A DNA stretch of 64,000 nucleotides, from positions 620,001 to 684,000 of the forward strand of contig NC_056037.1 of assembly GCF_004379255.2 (NCBI RefSeq), written 5' to 3'. Below, piece by piece: positions 35,801-44,422 of this stretch. Every line of letters begins with the position of its first letter. The stretch's first letter is position 1. The stretch is from Salvia splendens (taxonomy: Eukaryota > Streptophyta > Magnoliopsida > Lamiales > Lamiaceae). The notes beneath the pieces were generated by a model that saw only the letters and a list, made by a program, of their open reading frames with translations, did not search any database and was not told where the DNA came from. Made by a program: the position numbers and the translations under genes.

Positions 35801-36012
35801 CCCTCTTAACTAATGCTCAAAAGTTATATTTAATGGCATGTAGTGTTGACAAGAAAAGTGGGGTTCTCAACCACTTAAATCTATCATCTGATAAAAAAAA
35901 ATTAAAAATGATAGGCCACCAATTTCCTTTCATGTCTCATTTTCTTGAATCTTGACTTTGAAATTTTCTAATTTGTAACATATCAACCTAACATAATAAT
36001 AATAATTCTACA
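32876..36012. other. ROH1 5' flank and AT-rich intergenic DNA
   Basis: The first roughly 300 bp should hold the ROH1-like 5' UTR and promoter (CTTTCTCTC-type and AGAGAG runs at about 33,090-33,130). The rest is strongly AT-rich with no supported gene, RNA or transposon. Confidence 0.45.
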
Positions 36013-36155
36013 TATAATTGAGCTGCAATGTCCAATTTGGAAACGTAGAAGTGTAGTGTAGGGAATATTTTGGTTAAGTAGGCCTCATTATTTTGGTAGT
36101 AAATATGAGTCATGAGTAAATGTGTGTTGTTTGTGGCCCATTTAATTCTTGTGCT
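36013..36155 (+). repeat. Direct repeat copy A (about 143 bp)
   Basis: Shares GTGTAGGGAATATTTTGG, TTATTTTGGTAG, TCATGAGT and TGTGTTGTTTGTGGCC in the same order with 36,404-36,546. Identity is moderate; unit unassigned. Confidence 0.7.
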
Positions 36156-36403
36156 ATTTTATTTAATAACAATGCAATTCCATTTATGTACTGTATATTT
36201 TTCACATTATGTTGGTGTAGAATTCTTACGTTATGCAAGAATTTCAATTTGGAGTTGTGAGTCGTGGGATAAATATTTATATTACACAAAATATATTCAA
36301 AGTGTAGGAGACCACTAGTATTCGCAATAGTATAACATAACTTTAATTAAATATTTCACTTGTCGTTCCTAAATCTAAAATAGTAGGAGTAATATTTTTC
36401 AAC

Positions 36404-36546
36404 ATATAATTGTGCTACATTAATGTATCATTTGGATGCATAGAGACGTGTAGGGAATATTTTGGTGGGTAGGACTCCTTATTTTGGTAGAAAATATGCG
36501 TCATGAGTTAATGTTGTGTTGTTTGTGGCCATTTGAATCTTGTGCA
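36404..36546 (+). repeat. Direct repeat copy B (about 143 bp)
   Basis: Partner of 36,013-36,155 at an offset of about 390 bp, in the same orientation. Several substitutions separate the two copies. Confidence 0.7.
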
Positions 36547-36769
36547 ATTTAATTTTAGGTCTCTTTCAATTGCTATGACTTATTATATATACTAATATTT
36601 ATATATTTAGTTGGAAAAAGTGACTATCTATAATTTATAATCATATGATTATCTTTAGAATTGAGTTGTAAGATTTAATCACATGAACCAAATATAATGC
36701 GTATTCAATCATGAATAGTATAATCTTTCATACTAAACGAGTCCTTAGTGTATGTTAGATCTATCAATA

Positions 36770-36985
36770 AGGCCTAACTCAAATAGCAAAGATGATATAA
36801 GACTATTCTTGCTTTCATAATAGGTAGACTGGATATCTATTGCTGTTCTATAAATAAATCTATAGGATTTTCGGGTTCGAATACCTGATTTTCTGTACTA
36901 TTTACTTTAAATTGTAGCAAATGACAATCCTAAAATCTTACTTCACGGCTTTTAATATCTGTAATTTACATCATTAATGAATTGT
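36770..36985 (+). mobile_element. SINE-like repeat copy 1 (tRNA-type B box)
   Basis: Contains GGGTTCGAATACCTGATTTT, a perfect Pol III B box, followed by a tail with GACAATCCTAAAATCTTA and ATTTACATCATTAATGA. The same order recurs at 49,075-49,265. It lies at the outer edge of the first RLP segment, the copy at the outer edge of the second. No clear A box or poly(A) end, so SINE origin is an inference. Confidence 0.4.
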
Positions 36986-37059
36986 TTTATGTACTATGCA
37001 GGCGTGCATAATATTTGTAAACTACTAGTACATTATTATTTAAAAAAAACTGAAATGAC

Positions 37060-37260
37060 TATATTTATATCTTTATTAAGCAGTTTAATGTTGAAAATGG
37101 CTCAACTTTAAATCTCTAACTCTTACAGATTCTATTAAAAAAAAACTCTTACAGATTCTATTGAATTGTGTGTTACATGAGAAGCCTTTTGGGCCGGTCG
37201 GCCCAATCTCTGCATGCGAGTAAGCCCAATGGGCTTGGCCTTTTCACTGAAAATACCGAT
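37060..37260. repeat. RLP segment 1, distal 3' flank repeat
   Basis: Shares the ordered phrases AATGTTG(A/G)AAATG, CTAACTCTTA-like, ATTGAATTG and GGGCC...CGGCCCAATCTCTGCA...AAGCCCAATGGGCTTGGCC with 43,590-43,700 and 51,390-51,510. It marks the downstream edge of the duplicated segment. Confidence 0.7.
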
Positions 37261-37849
37261 GCATAACCCAAACATAGCAGCACACAAAACCACTCCAGCT
37301 TTCTCATTAAATAATAGTAGAAGACATTTATAGGCCCAAATACAACGAGATTAGAAAATATTGAGCTAAGGTAGAAAAACATTTTATTTTAGCCCACATA
37401 AGGATGCAAAAATTAGTTTCAGTGGTGAGATAATTGAACTATCACAAAATGTTGCAGTACAAATAGGAGAGAGTCGTTTATTAAAGCTGCGATTTATGTA
37501 GTAAATCAATTTGGCTATATATAATGAACTGATTTGAATTAAATATTGCTATACCTAGAGGAATATAGAGGTTTGGAATATTCTTAAATTAATATTTAGG
37601 CCATATTCCATATATAGAGTTGGATATTGTTTCCAAAATGGAGTATGAATCGAATAATAAACAAATTAACAAAGATTGTCTTCTTCTTTTAACGTTATTT
37701 TCATCAAAATCATAAAAAAACAAATTATATCATCTGTATATTTTATACCAAAATTCATAAAGAAGGACCTAGAATAATATTATATCATAATTAAAACCCC
37801 TCATAATTTATAATTTGTAAATTTTCTACCAAAATTATTAACTACGGAG

Positions 37850-38130
37850 AGTTGACGTGAGTGAGGTTATGATAGTTTTACCTTGTTGAGAGAAAAAGAA
37901 AACAACATTGTTAATTCTATGTGTGTGTTGTGAGGCTTATCATCTTCTGTAGCAAATCCAGAATCTGCAAGCGGTGAAGAATCAATGAGCCGTTTCAGGT
38001 TTGACTGTTTATGTGCATTGTAATTATCAAGAAATTGATTTAGGAATGCTTTGTTTTCTGCCAATCGATTTCGTAAGTTAATGTTATGGACAGTTCCTGT
38101 ATGTTAAAATGCCCCAACCACTTTGCTCAA
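37850..38130 (-). pseudogene. Relic of an RLP 3' end, segment 1
   Basis: Carries degraded copies of the RLP terminal sequence (GTTGTGAGGCTTATC, AGCAAATCCAGAATCTGCAA) and of the post-stop sequence (TTTTACCTTGTTGAGAGAAA, TGGACAGTTCCTGT). It lies just downstream of the intact gene's own 3' end, so it is a leftover of another duplication. Confidence 0.55.
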
Positions 38131-38275
38131 ATTTTTTGATCAACAACTTAGCTATTATACATCATACCTTTGGAAAGTTGATTTAAGGTTACAATAGCTG
38201 TAGCTAAACTGGGAGAAAAGGAAAACAACATTACACTATAGAATTTGAGAGAAGAGGCATAATCCATTGCTAATC

Positions 38276-41269
38276 CTATGTAGATGTTGTGAGTCTTATC
38301 CACATCCTCTCTAGAAACCCAAAATATGCATCTCTCCATGTCTTCTTCAACACTAATGTTGTGCACACCACTGAAAATCCCAATGCATAACTCAAAGAAA
38401 ACACCACATAAAACCACTCAATCTCTGCAGCTTTCTCATTCATCTCTTTAACTCCCCCTTCACTGCAGTTGCTTGTCAATGGCAGGCCGCAGAGATGGTT
38501 ACCGAAAAAGCTTGATACATTGAAGCTCTGAAGCTGCGTGCCGTCTGGAATCCTTCCTGTTAAGTTGTTGTAAGACAAGTCGAGATAACTCAATCCAGAT
38601 ATGAATGCAAGGCTGCTGGGAATTCGACCCCACAGGGAGTTTCTTGATAGATCAAGGGATTCCAACTGCTTCATTTCTCCAATATTCTCGGGGATCAAAC
38701 CTGTAAGCTGATTCCCTGACAAGTTTAAGGATCCTAACTCCGACAAACTTGTTAACTCATCTGGGATTTCTCCGGACAGATTGTTCGTCGAAAGGTCAAT
38801 GCTGGTAACCAAGGGAAGAATGCTGTCAAACTCCAGTTTACCGCCTTTTTTCACTATCAGTGCGTTCTCTGTGAACCCTCCTGCGTTGAACATGGAGTAA
38901 GAGTACCATGATTTCTCATTTCCATACTGTCTGAATAAATCTAACAAACTCCTCTTCATAACCATTGCAGTGAAATTATGAATACACCTTGGTATTATGC
39001 CCGAGAGTTCATTGTTGGAGAGATCCAATATCTGGAGATAGCTCAGCTGGCAAATCTTTGAAGGAATCTCACCGCTCATGTTGTTTGAGCGTAGTATCAG
39101 AATCCTCAACTCGACTAGGCTAGTTCCTACCCACGCCGGTATGCTTCCTTCAAGATTGTTATCTGCAAGCCCCATCTTCACCAGCTTAATGCAGTTGTGC
39201 ATTGCAAAAGGTATCTCCCCGGAGAATCTATTGCTTTGAAGATTCAAAGATTCTAGATTAGCAAGAAATCCAATAGAAGGTGGAATTCTTCCATACATTT
39301 GGTTATTGCCTAGGCTTAGATATCTCAAAGAAGGCCATTTCTTCCAACAGTCTGGCAATTCCCCACTCAATAGATTCTCTCCCAGATGAAGAATCTCCAA
39401 CGAATATGTTGGATATGCCTCATCACATAGAACGTGAGATATGCCTCCAGAGAATGAATTATTGGACAAATCAAGTTCCTTCAAAGCATCTCCTACTCGA
39501 GGCAATGGGCCTTCGAGTTTGTTAGAACTCAAGTATATAAACTGAGCAGCGCCACGGACATCTGGGATCTCTCCATGAAGCTGGTTATGGGAGAGATTCA
39601 AGACCCGAGTATTCCAGAACCAACTTGGAACACTACCTGAGATTCCAGTATCAGAAAGATCTAGAAAGTATGAGAGATTCTTCTGCGTCTCAAGCCATGA
39701 AGGAATCTTGGAGCCGGAGCCTAAGCTCCATGATCCTAGTCCAAGAGCAATAAGTTGGAAGGGGGGAATCCAACTTTGGCTTACATTCAAACTCAACTGA
39801 TTGTAAGAAGCTGAGAAAACCTGGAGTTTAGTGAGATTTGCGAAGAGAATTTCAGTCACTACTCCTTCCAGCTTGTTATCAAAGATATAAAATCTTTCAA
39901 GATTAAAAAGTTGGCCCAAACTATGAGGAAGGTTTTGTGTTAGTTTGTTACCACTTAATGTCAAAACTTTCAAAGATGACAACTTTCCCATGCTGGCTGG
40001 AATTGGACCAGTTAGTAAATTCTTATTGAAATTAAGATATTCCAGACTCTTAAACTCTCCTATTTGATCTATCAGCTGACCAGAGATTTGATTTAACTGA
40101 AAATCTAGGACTTCCAATGTTTCCAAGAAGCACTCTGACATATCTCCAAATAAATCAAATATATTTCCTTGGAAATTATTGTTAGATAAGGACAACCTTC
40201 TTGTTTTGCACAGGTTAGTAAATCCTGCTGGAACTGCACCTGTTAGGAAGTTGAAATCCAAAACAACAAACTCCAAATCTATACAAGAATAGAGCCAGCT
40301 TGGAACTGTGGAGTTCAAAAAATTGAAAGAGAGATCAATATACTTCAGTTTGGTGGCATTACTGTTAGCTGGAATTGGACCTATGAAAGAGTTGTTCCTT
40401 AGATCAAGAAAATGAAGATTGGGAAGCCCAAATATCCATTTTGGGACCTCAGTGGAATGGAAGTTGTTAGAAGAGAGATCAAGAAGAGTTAAGGAAGTGA
40501 TGTTGAGATAACTCAGAGGAGATATGTAACTTAGGCTGCAATTTTGAAAACGAAGCTGTTGCAAAGAAGGGAGTGTGTTGATCACCTGCACCCAATCTGT
40601 AGCTCTGCTGAGGTTCACAAAGTTCATATTGAGATTCTCAAGTCCTGAAAGCCGCGTTAACCATTCAAGATTATCAACTTGTAGCAGGTTTGGAAATCTT
40701 ACATGAGCAGCAAATTCCATGTCTGGATAACCAGCCCAAGTTTTGCTGTGATAGTAGTTGTTGTGACCAGTAGGCACGATGTTTGGAAAGCCGGCCATAT
40801 CTAGAGTGCGTAGATATGAAAGGTTCCCGATGGTATGCGGAATCACTCCATGAAATCCAGCAAAAGAGAGGTTGAAAAGCTCTAGATTTGTGAATGATCC
40901 GAAGAAGGAAGGGATTGTTTGTTTGAAGTTGTTGAGACTCAAGTCAAGATGAGTCAAGTGTTTGAGATTGAGCAAAGATGAATTGATTTGGCCTCTCAAA
41001 CTCAAACCGCGGAGATGGAGTTGGTGAACATGGCCAGTTGAGTTGTTGCAAACTACACCATTCCATTTGCAACAGTTGACATCATTACCATCATCCCATG
41101 AAGAGAGTTGATGGTATGGATCTTGCAAGGACTGCTTTAAACTTAGGAGTGACTGTTTTTCAATTTGTGGGCAGAAAATCGAGTTGCATTTGCATAGTTT
41201 GAAACAAGTAATAGGGAAGAAAATAAGGAAGAAAGATAGAGTTGCAATGCTTGGATTTGAGCTGTCCAT
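38276..41269 (-). CDS. Receptor-like protein (LRR-RLP, EIX2-like), copy 1
   Basis: Single-exon gene of 997 aa. Signal peptide about 1-30; LRRNT region with the paired-Cys motif CCKWNGVVC; about 27-30 plant-type LRRs (LDLSxNxxxGxIP); an island between LRRs (about 780-830, LLDLFRQYGNEKSWYSYS and ALIVKKGGKLEF); LRRCT around NHLCGLPLTSNCSEG; acidic juxtamembrane; one membrane span about 951-974; a 23-residue cytoplasmic tail and no kinase. Such RLPs sense microbial or endogenous ligands at the plasma membrane with SOBIR1/BAK1 partners. Start MDSSNPS was chosen over an ATG 22 codons upstream because it aligns with the starts of copies 2 and 3. The ligand is unknown. The span has SxxxG where copy 2 has GxxxG. 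Confidence 0.93.
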   Translation of the reverse strand: MDSSNPSIATLSFFLIFFPITCFKLCKCNSIFCPQIEKQSLLSLKQSLQDPYHQLSSWDDGNDVNCCKWNGVVCNNSTGHVHQLHLRGLSLRGQINSSLLNLKHLTHLDLSLNNFKQTIPSFFGSFTNLELFNLSFAGFHGVIPHTIGNLSYLRTLDMAGFPNIVPTGHNNYYHSKTWAGYPDMEFAAHVRFPNLLQVDNLEWLTRLSGLENLNMNFVNLSRATDWVQVINTLPSLQQLRFQNCSLSYISPLSYLNITSLTLLDLSSNNFHSTEVPKWIFGLPNLHFLDLRNNSFIGPIPANSNATKLKYIDLSFNFLNSTVPSWLYSCIDLEFVVLDFNFLTGAVPAGFTNLCKTRRLSLSNNNFQGNIFDLFGDMSECFLETLEVLDFQLNQISGQLIDQIGEFKSLEYLNFNKNLLTGPIPASMGKLSSLKVLTLSGNKLTQNLPHSLGQLFNLERFYIFDNKLEGVVTEILFANLTKLQVFSASYNQLSLNVSQSWIPPFQLIALGLGSWSLGSGSKIPSWLETQKNLSYFLDLSDTGISGSVPSWFWNTRVLNLSHNQLHGEIPDVRGAAQFIYLSSNKLEGPLPRVGDALKELDLSNNSFSGGISHVLCDEAYPTYSLEILHLGENLLSGELPDCWKKWPSLRYLSLGNNQMYGRIPPSIGFLANLESLNLQSNRFSGEIPFAMHNCIKLVKMGLADNNLEGSIPAWVGTSLVELRILILRSNNMSGEIPSKICQLSYLQILDLSNNELSGIIPRCIHNFTAMVMKRSLLDLFRQYGNEKSWYSYSMFNAGGFTENALIVKKGGKLEFDSILPLVTSIDLSTNNLSGEIPDELTSLSELGSLNLSGNQLTGLIPENIGEMKQLESLDLSRNSLWGRIPSSLAFISGLSYLDLSYNNLTGRIPDGTQLQSFNVSSFFGNHLCGLPLTSNCSEGGVKEMNEKAAEIEWFYVVFSLSYALGFSVVCTTLVLKKTWRDAYFGFLERMWIRLTTST

Positions 41270-41610
41270 CTTTGTTAGTGTTATTGCAAGGATTATTAGG
41301 AAGATATATGTATTTATATATATATCTGTAGACATTGTGCTTATTTGACTTTTCTATTTCTTTGCTATAATAATGCCGATAATTTAAATGCTAGGAGAAT
41401 TTATTTATTAGCTATTGTAGTATATTAGTTCATTCATCTTGAAACTATGGATTTAAAATGTTTGTGCATGTATAATTCTTATTAACCACATTTCTAGGTT
41501 CTACTGTGTGGATTGTTGAAGAACATTGACTTGTAAGTTTTTTATAAAATTTGGCACTCTGTAGTTTAAAATAAATAATTGCATTTTAAATTGAAAATAT
41601 GGATTCTGCG
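41270..41610. promoter_or_regulatory. RLP copy 1 upstream region
   Basis: Presumed 5' UTR and promoter. The segment upstream (from about 41,575) is homologous to the region upstream of RLP copy 3 (from about 55,565). No defined element. Confidence 0.35.
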
Positions 41611-41840
41611 GCAAACTAGACTCATTTTAAAGTGTTTCAAAATTTCAATAATATTCAACCTTTTGCTTTGTAGCAAATTCTTCTATTCAATTTTTTCCAC
41701 AAATTTGTGAGAAATGGTCAATCTTTTCCAAAAGTGATCGTTAGTTGGAAAATTATAATTCCAAAATAACGTGTGTGGTTTGAAGTTTTTTTGCTATTTA
41801 TATCTCTAAAATCAAAATAAGCAAATAATATGACGACTTA
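41611..41840 (+). repeat. 230-bp direct repeat, copy A
   Basis: Nearly identical to 42,012-42,241, from GCAAACTAGACTCATTTTAA to ATATGACGACTTA. Only a few substitutions seen (for example CTTCTATTC versus CTTCCATTC), so the duplication is recent. Confidence 0.92.
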
Positions 41841-42011
41841 TGAATTTTCGGAGTATTAAATCATATTTTTTATATCTGATTTGTTTTGTACGATGATATA
41901 TCATGCTTTTTAACTCTCAAGATAGAGAAATAATATGATTGAAGTATGTTTACTTCTTATTAAATTGATAAGTAAAAAAAATTGGTGGTGGGGGGTGATT
42001 TCACAACTGCT

Positions 42012-42241
42012 GCAAACTAGACTCATTTTAAAGTGTTTCAAAATTTCAATAATATTCAACCTTTTGCTTTGTAGCAAATTCTTCCATTCAATTTTTTCCA
42101 CAAATTTGTGAGAAATGGTCAATCTTTTCCAAAAGTGATCGTTAGTTGGAAAATTATAATTCCAAACTAACGTGTGTGGTTTGAAGTTTTTTTGCTATTT
42201 ATATCTCTAAAATCAAAATAAGCAAATAATATGACGACTTA
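42012..42241 (+). repeat. 230-bp direct repeat, copy B
   Basis: Partner of 41,611-41,840, same orientation, offset 401 bp. Copy B is immediately followed by a truncated Harbinger end. Confidence 0.92.
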
Positions 42242-42244
42242 AGA

Positions 42245-42564
42245 AAATAAAAAATTAACGGTAACATTATCGTTTGAATTTTTTTTTATTAAAATTTGAT
42301 TTTTTTTTTAAAAAAATGAATTATTGCGTCATCCGTGACGACGCCCACTCGCGGGCCAGCGAGTGGGCATCACGCATGCATCGGGGGCGCGCCACGTCGC
42401 CCGGGCGCGTGACGGGCCGGCGCGTCCCTTGTCTCGCGGATGCGGGCTACGGGACGGGCTGGGGACGGGCTACGGGACGGGACGAGGGTTGCAACGCGTC
42501 CCGCGGCGGAACCGTCCCTCCGGGACGGAATGCGAGCCGCGCGCGGGACGCGTAGTGGATGCTC
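42245..42564. mobile_element. Truncated PIF/Harbinger right end, GC-rich
   Basis: Ends GTGGATGCTC followed by TAA, matching the right termini at 31,013 and 51,321. The interior is AT-rich then strongly GC-rich, with the hairpin CCCACTCGC...GCGAGTGGG and flanking AATTATTGCGTCA shared with 5,987-6,030. No left GAGCATCC terminus; the sequence simply begins where direct repeat B ends. Open frames here are GC artefacts. Confidence 0.65.
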
Positions 42565-43235
42565 TAAAGTCAAGTTGACTTAAAAGATACAGACAGCCAC
42601 GACCTAGACTTGGACTTTTCTAAGAACTTTATTTTCAATGTGAATCGTATCTTAAAAATCATTTAGATGATTCGTACATGTATCTAGATACTCTATTTCC
42701 ATCCACTTTCAAAATAGTAGACGCCCAACATTGGTATGATATACATATCCAAATGAAAAAAGAAACTACTGGTTATATGGTTTAAGGTAGTATAATTAGG
42801 GCCTAGTATAATTAATGTTAGCTTAACAATAGAATGGTTAATGTATACAACTGAATATCTCATGTCTTAGTTCATTATGGCATGATCTTCTTCAAAATTA
42901 GTGTTAGCAATTACTACAAATAATTAAATCGTGCTACCTCTTCCACTAACAGGGACGAAGTTGAATGTCAAACTTGATAAATTGTGAGCGAAAAAATTGA
43001 TTGAAATATTGTTAATTGATGAAGATATATAAATAGAAAAGGAAAAGGGAAAACGTGAGAGATATAGGAAATACGGTCAGGGTCATATTTAAGAAAAATG
43101 ATAAGTAATTAATTTTATAGACAGATTGAAATGTTATTAACAAACTATTGGACGGAGGTAATCTTCATAACAAAATTAGGGCAAAGAACTTTTGAACCCA
43201 CAGCATAACTATTATAGAACATACACTATGACCTG
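42565..43235. repeat. RLP segment 1, distal 5' flank repeat
   Basis: Shares CACGACCTAGACTTGGACTTT, TTTATTTTCAATGTG, TCGTACA and a distal part (GTCAGGGTCAT, TATAGACAGATTGAAATGTT, GAACCCACAGCATAACTATTA) with 57,115-57,460; the first part also recurs at 48,834-48,960. Remaining sequence has no gene. Confidence 0.7.
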
Positions 43236-43984
43236 TTTACTTTGAAGTTATGTAAAAGAAAAGAATTTTTACATGAATTTTACACGTGTTTATTTTATAA
43301 TTTATAAATTTTTATGGGCCTCGAACCGACTTTAGGCCCATACCTTTTTTATACAATATTTAAACTACAAATCAAATAACATATCAAAAAATTATATGTA
43401 GTCTTAAAATAGTTATAAAACCTAACCCGATTTTGACTTATTACATCTATCATCCAAACTAAAGTAAAGGATAAAAGGATAATAGAAAAACCAACAATAA
43501 AATGAACAATCATTAATCACTATGTACATAATACTCCTAATTTATATCGTCGTAAAGACAAAACTAAATCACTATATCAATGTTAGACCTTAGAGTTTAA
43601 TGTTGGAAATGACTAACTTAAAATCTCAATTTTTACTTATTCTATTGAATTGGGCCTTACGTTAGAGCTCTTATGGGCCGCTTGGCCCAATATCTGCACT
43701 TCAAGAAAATTAAATAAGGAATGTTAGATTTAGAATTAATGAGTATAACAAAAGCCCAATTTTTCGCCGTGAGTTAAATTGTGGACTGCTTTCTTTTATG
43801 ATTTATATTATTAATTTTATACATAATCCCCATTTTATTCATTATAAGTTCCCAGTTATGAGCATAATTAAGGCCTGTTATTTCGTAATCAGTTAAAATT
43901 ATGGACAGTTCCTGTTTGATAAAATGCCCCAAACAAACTTTTGCGCGCTTTTCTTCCTTGAGAGTAAGTTAGTTATTTGCTCAG
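43236..43984. repeat. RLP segment 2, distal 3' flank with Harbinger empty site
   Basis: Contains the flank phrases GGGCCGCTTGGCCCAATATCTGCA and TGGACAGTTCCTGTTTGATA shared among the three segments. The sequence ATTAATCACTATGTACATAATACTCC at about 43,513-43,538 corresponds to the two sides of the 49,277-51,321 element joined at one TAA. Confidence 0.65.
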
Positions 43985-44230
43985 AATTATCAACAATAAA
44001 TATGGGAAGTTGATGTAAGGTTATGGTAGTTTTAGCAAAAATGGGAGAAAAAGAAAACAGCATCCATGGAATTTGAGAGTGCTTACATTGTTAATCGGTG
44101 AAGAAGCATCGTTGCAGGTTTGTATTCTGCCAATTTCTTTCCACGTAAGTTCAAAGTGAATAAGGAATGTTTTGAATTCTGCCAATTTCTGTCGTCGTAA
44201 ATTCAAATTATGGACAGTTCCTGTTTGATA
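43985..44230 (-). pseudogene. Relic of RLP 3' flank, segment 2
   Basis: Degenerate duplicates of post-gene sequence: GGAAGTTGATGTAAGGTTATGGTAG, GGGAGAAAAAGAAAACAGCAT and two TTATGGACAGTTCCTGTTTG copies (about 43,898 and 44,210). Shows repeated small duplications downstream of each RLP gene. Confidence 0.5.
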
Positions 44231-44422
44231 AAATGTCAAACCAAACTTTTAGTCTGTTCTTTAACCTCTTTGCTCAAAATTTGTGACCAACAACTTCAAT
44301 ATTATAAATCATACGTATGGAAAGTTGATTTAAGGTTACAATAGGTTTAGCTAAACTGGGAGAAAAAGAAAACAACATTACACTACAGAATTAGAGAGTA
44401 GAGGCATAATACATTGTTAATC

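Noticed and set aside
42274..42578. Arg/Gly-rich open frames on both strands
   Set aside because: GC-rich transposon terminus; open in most frames because stops are rare there.
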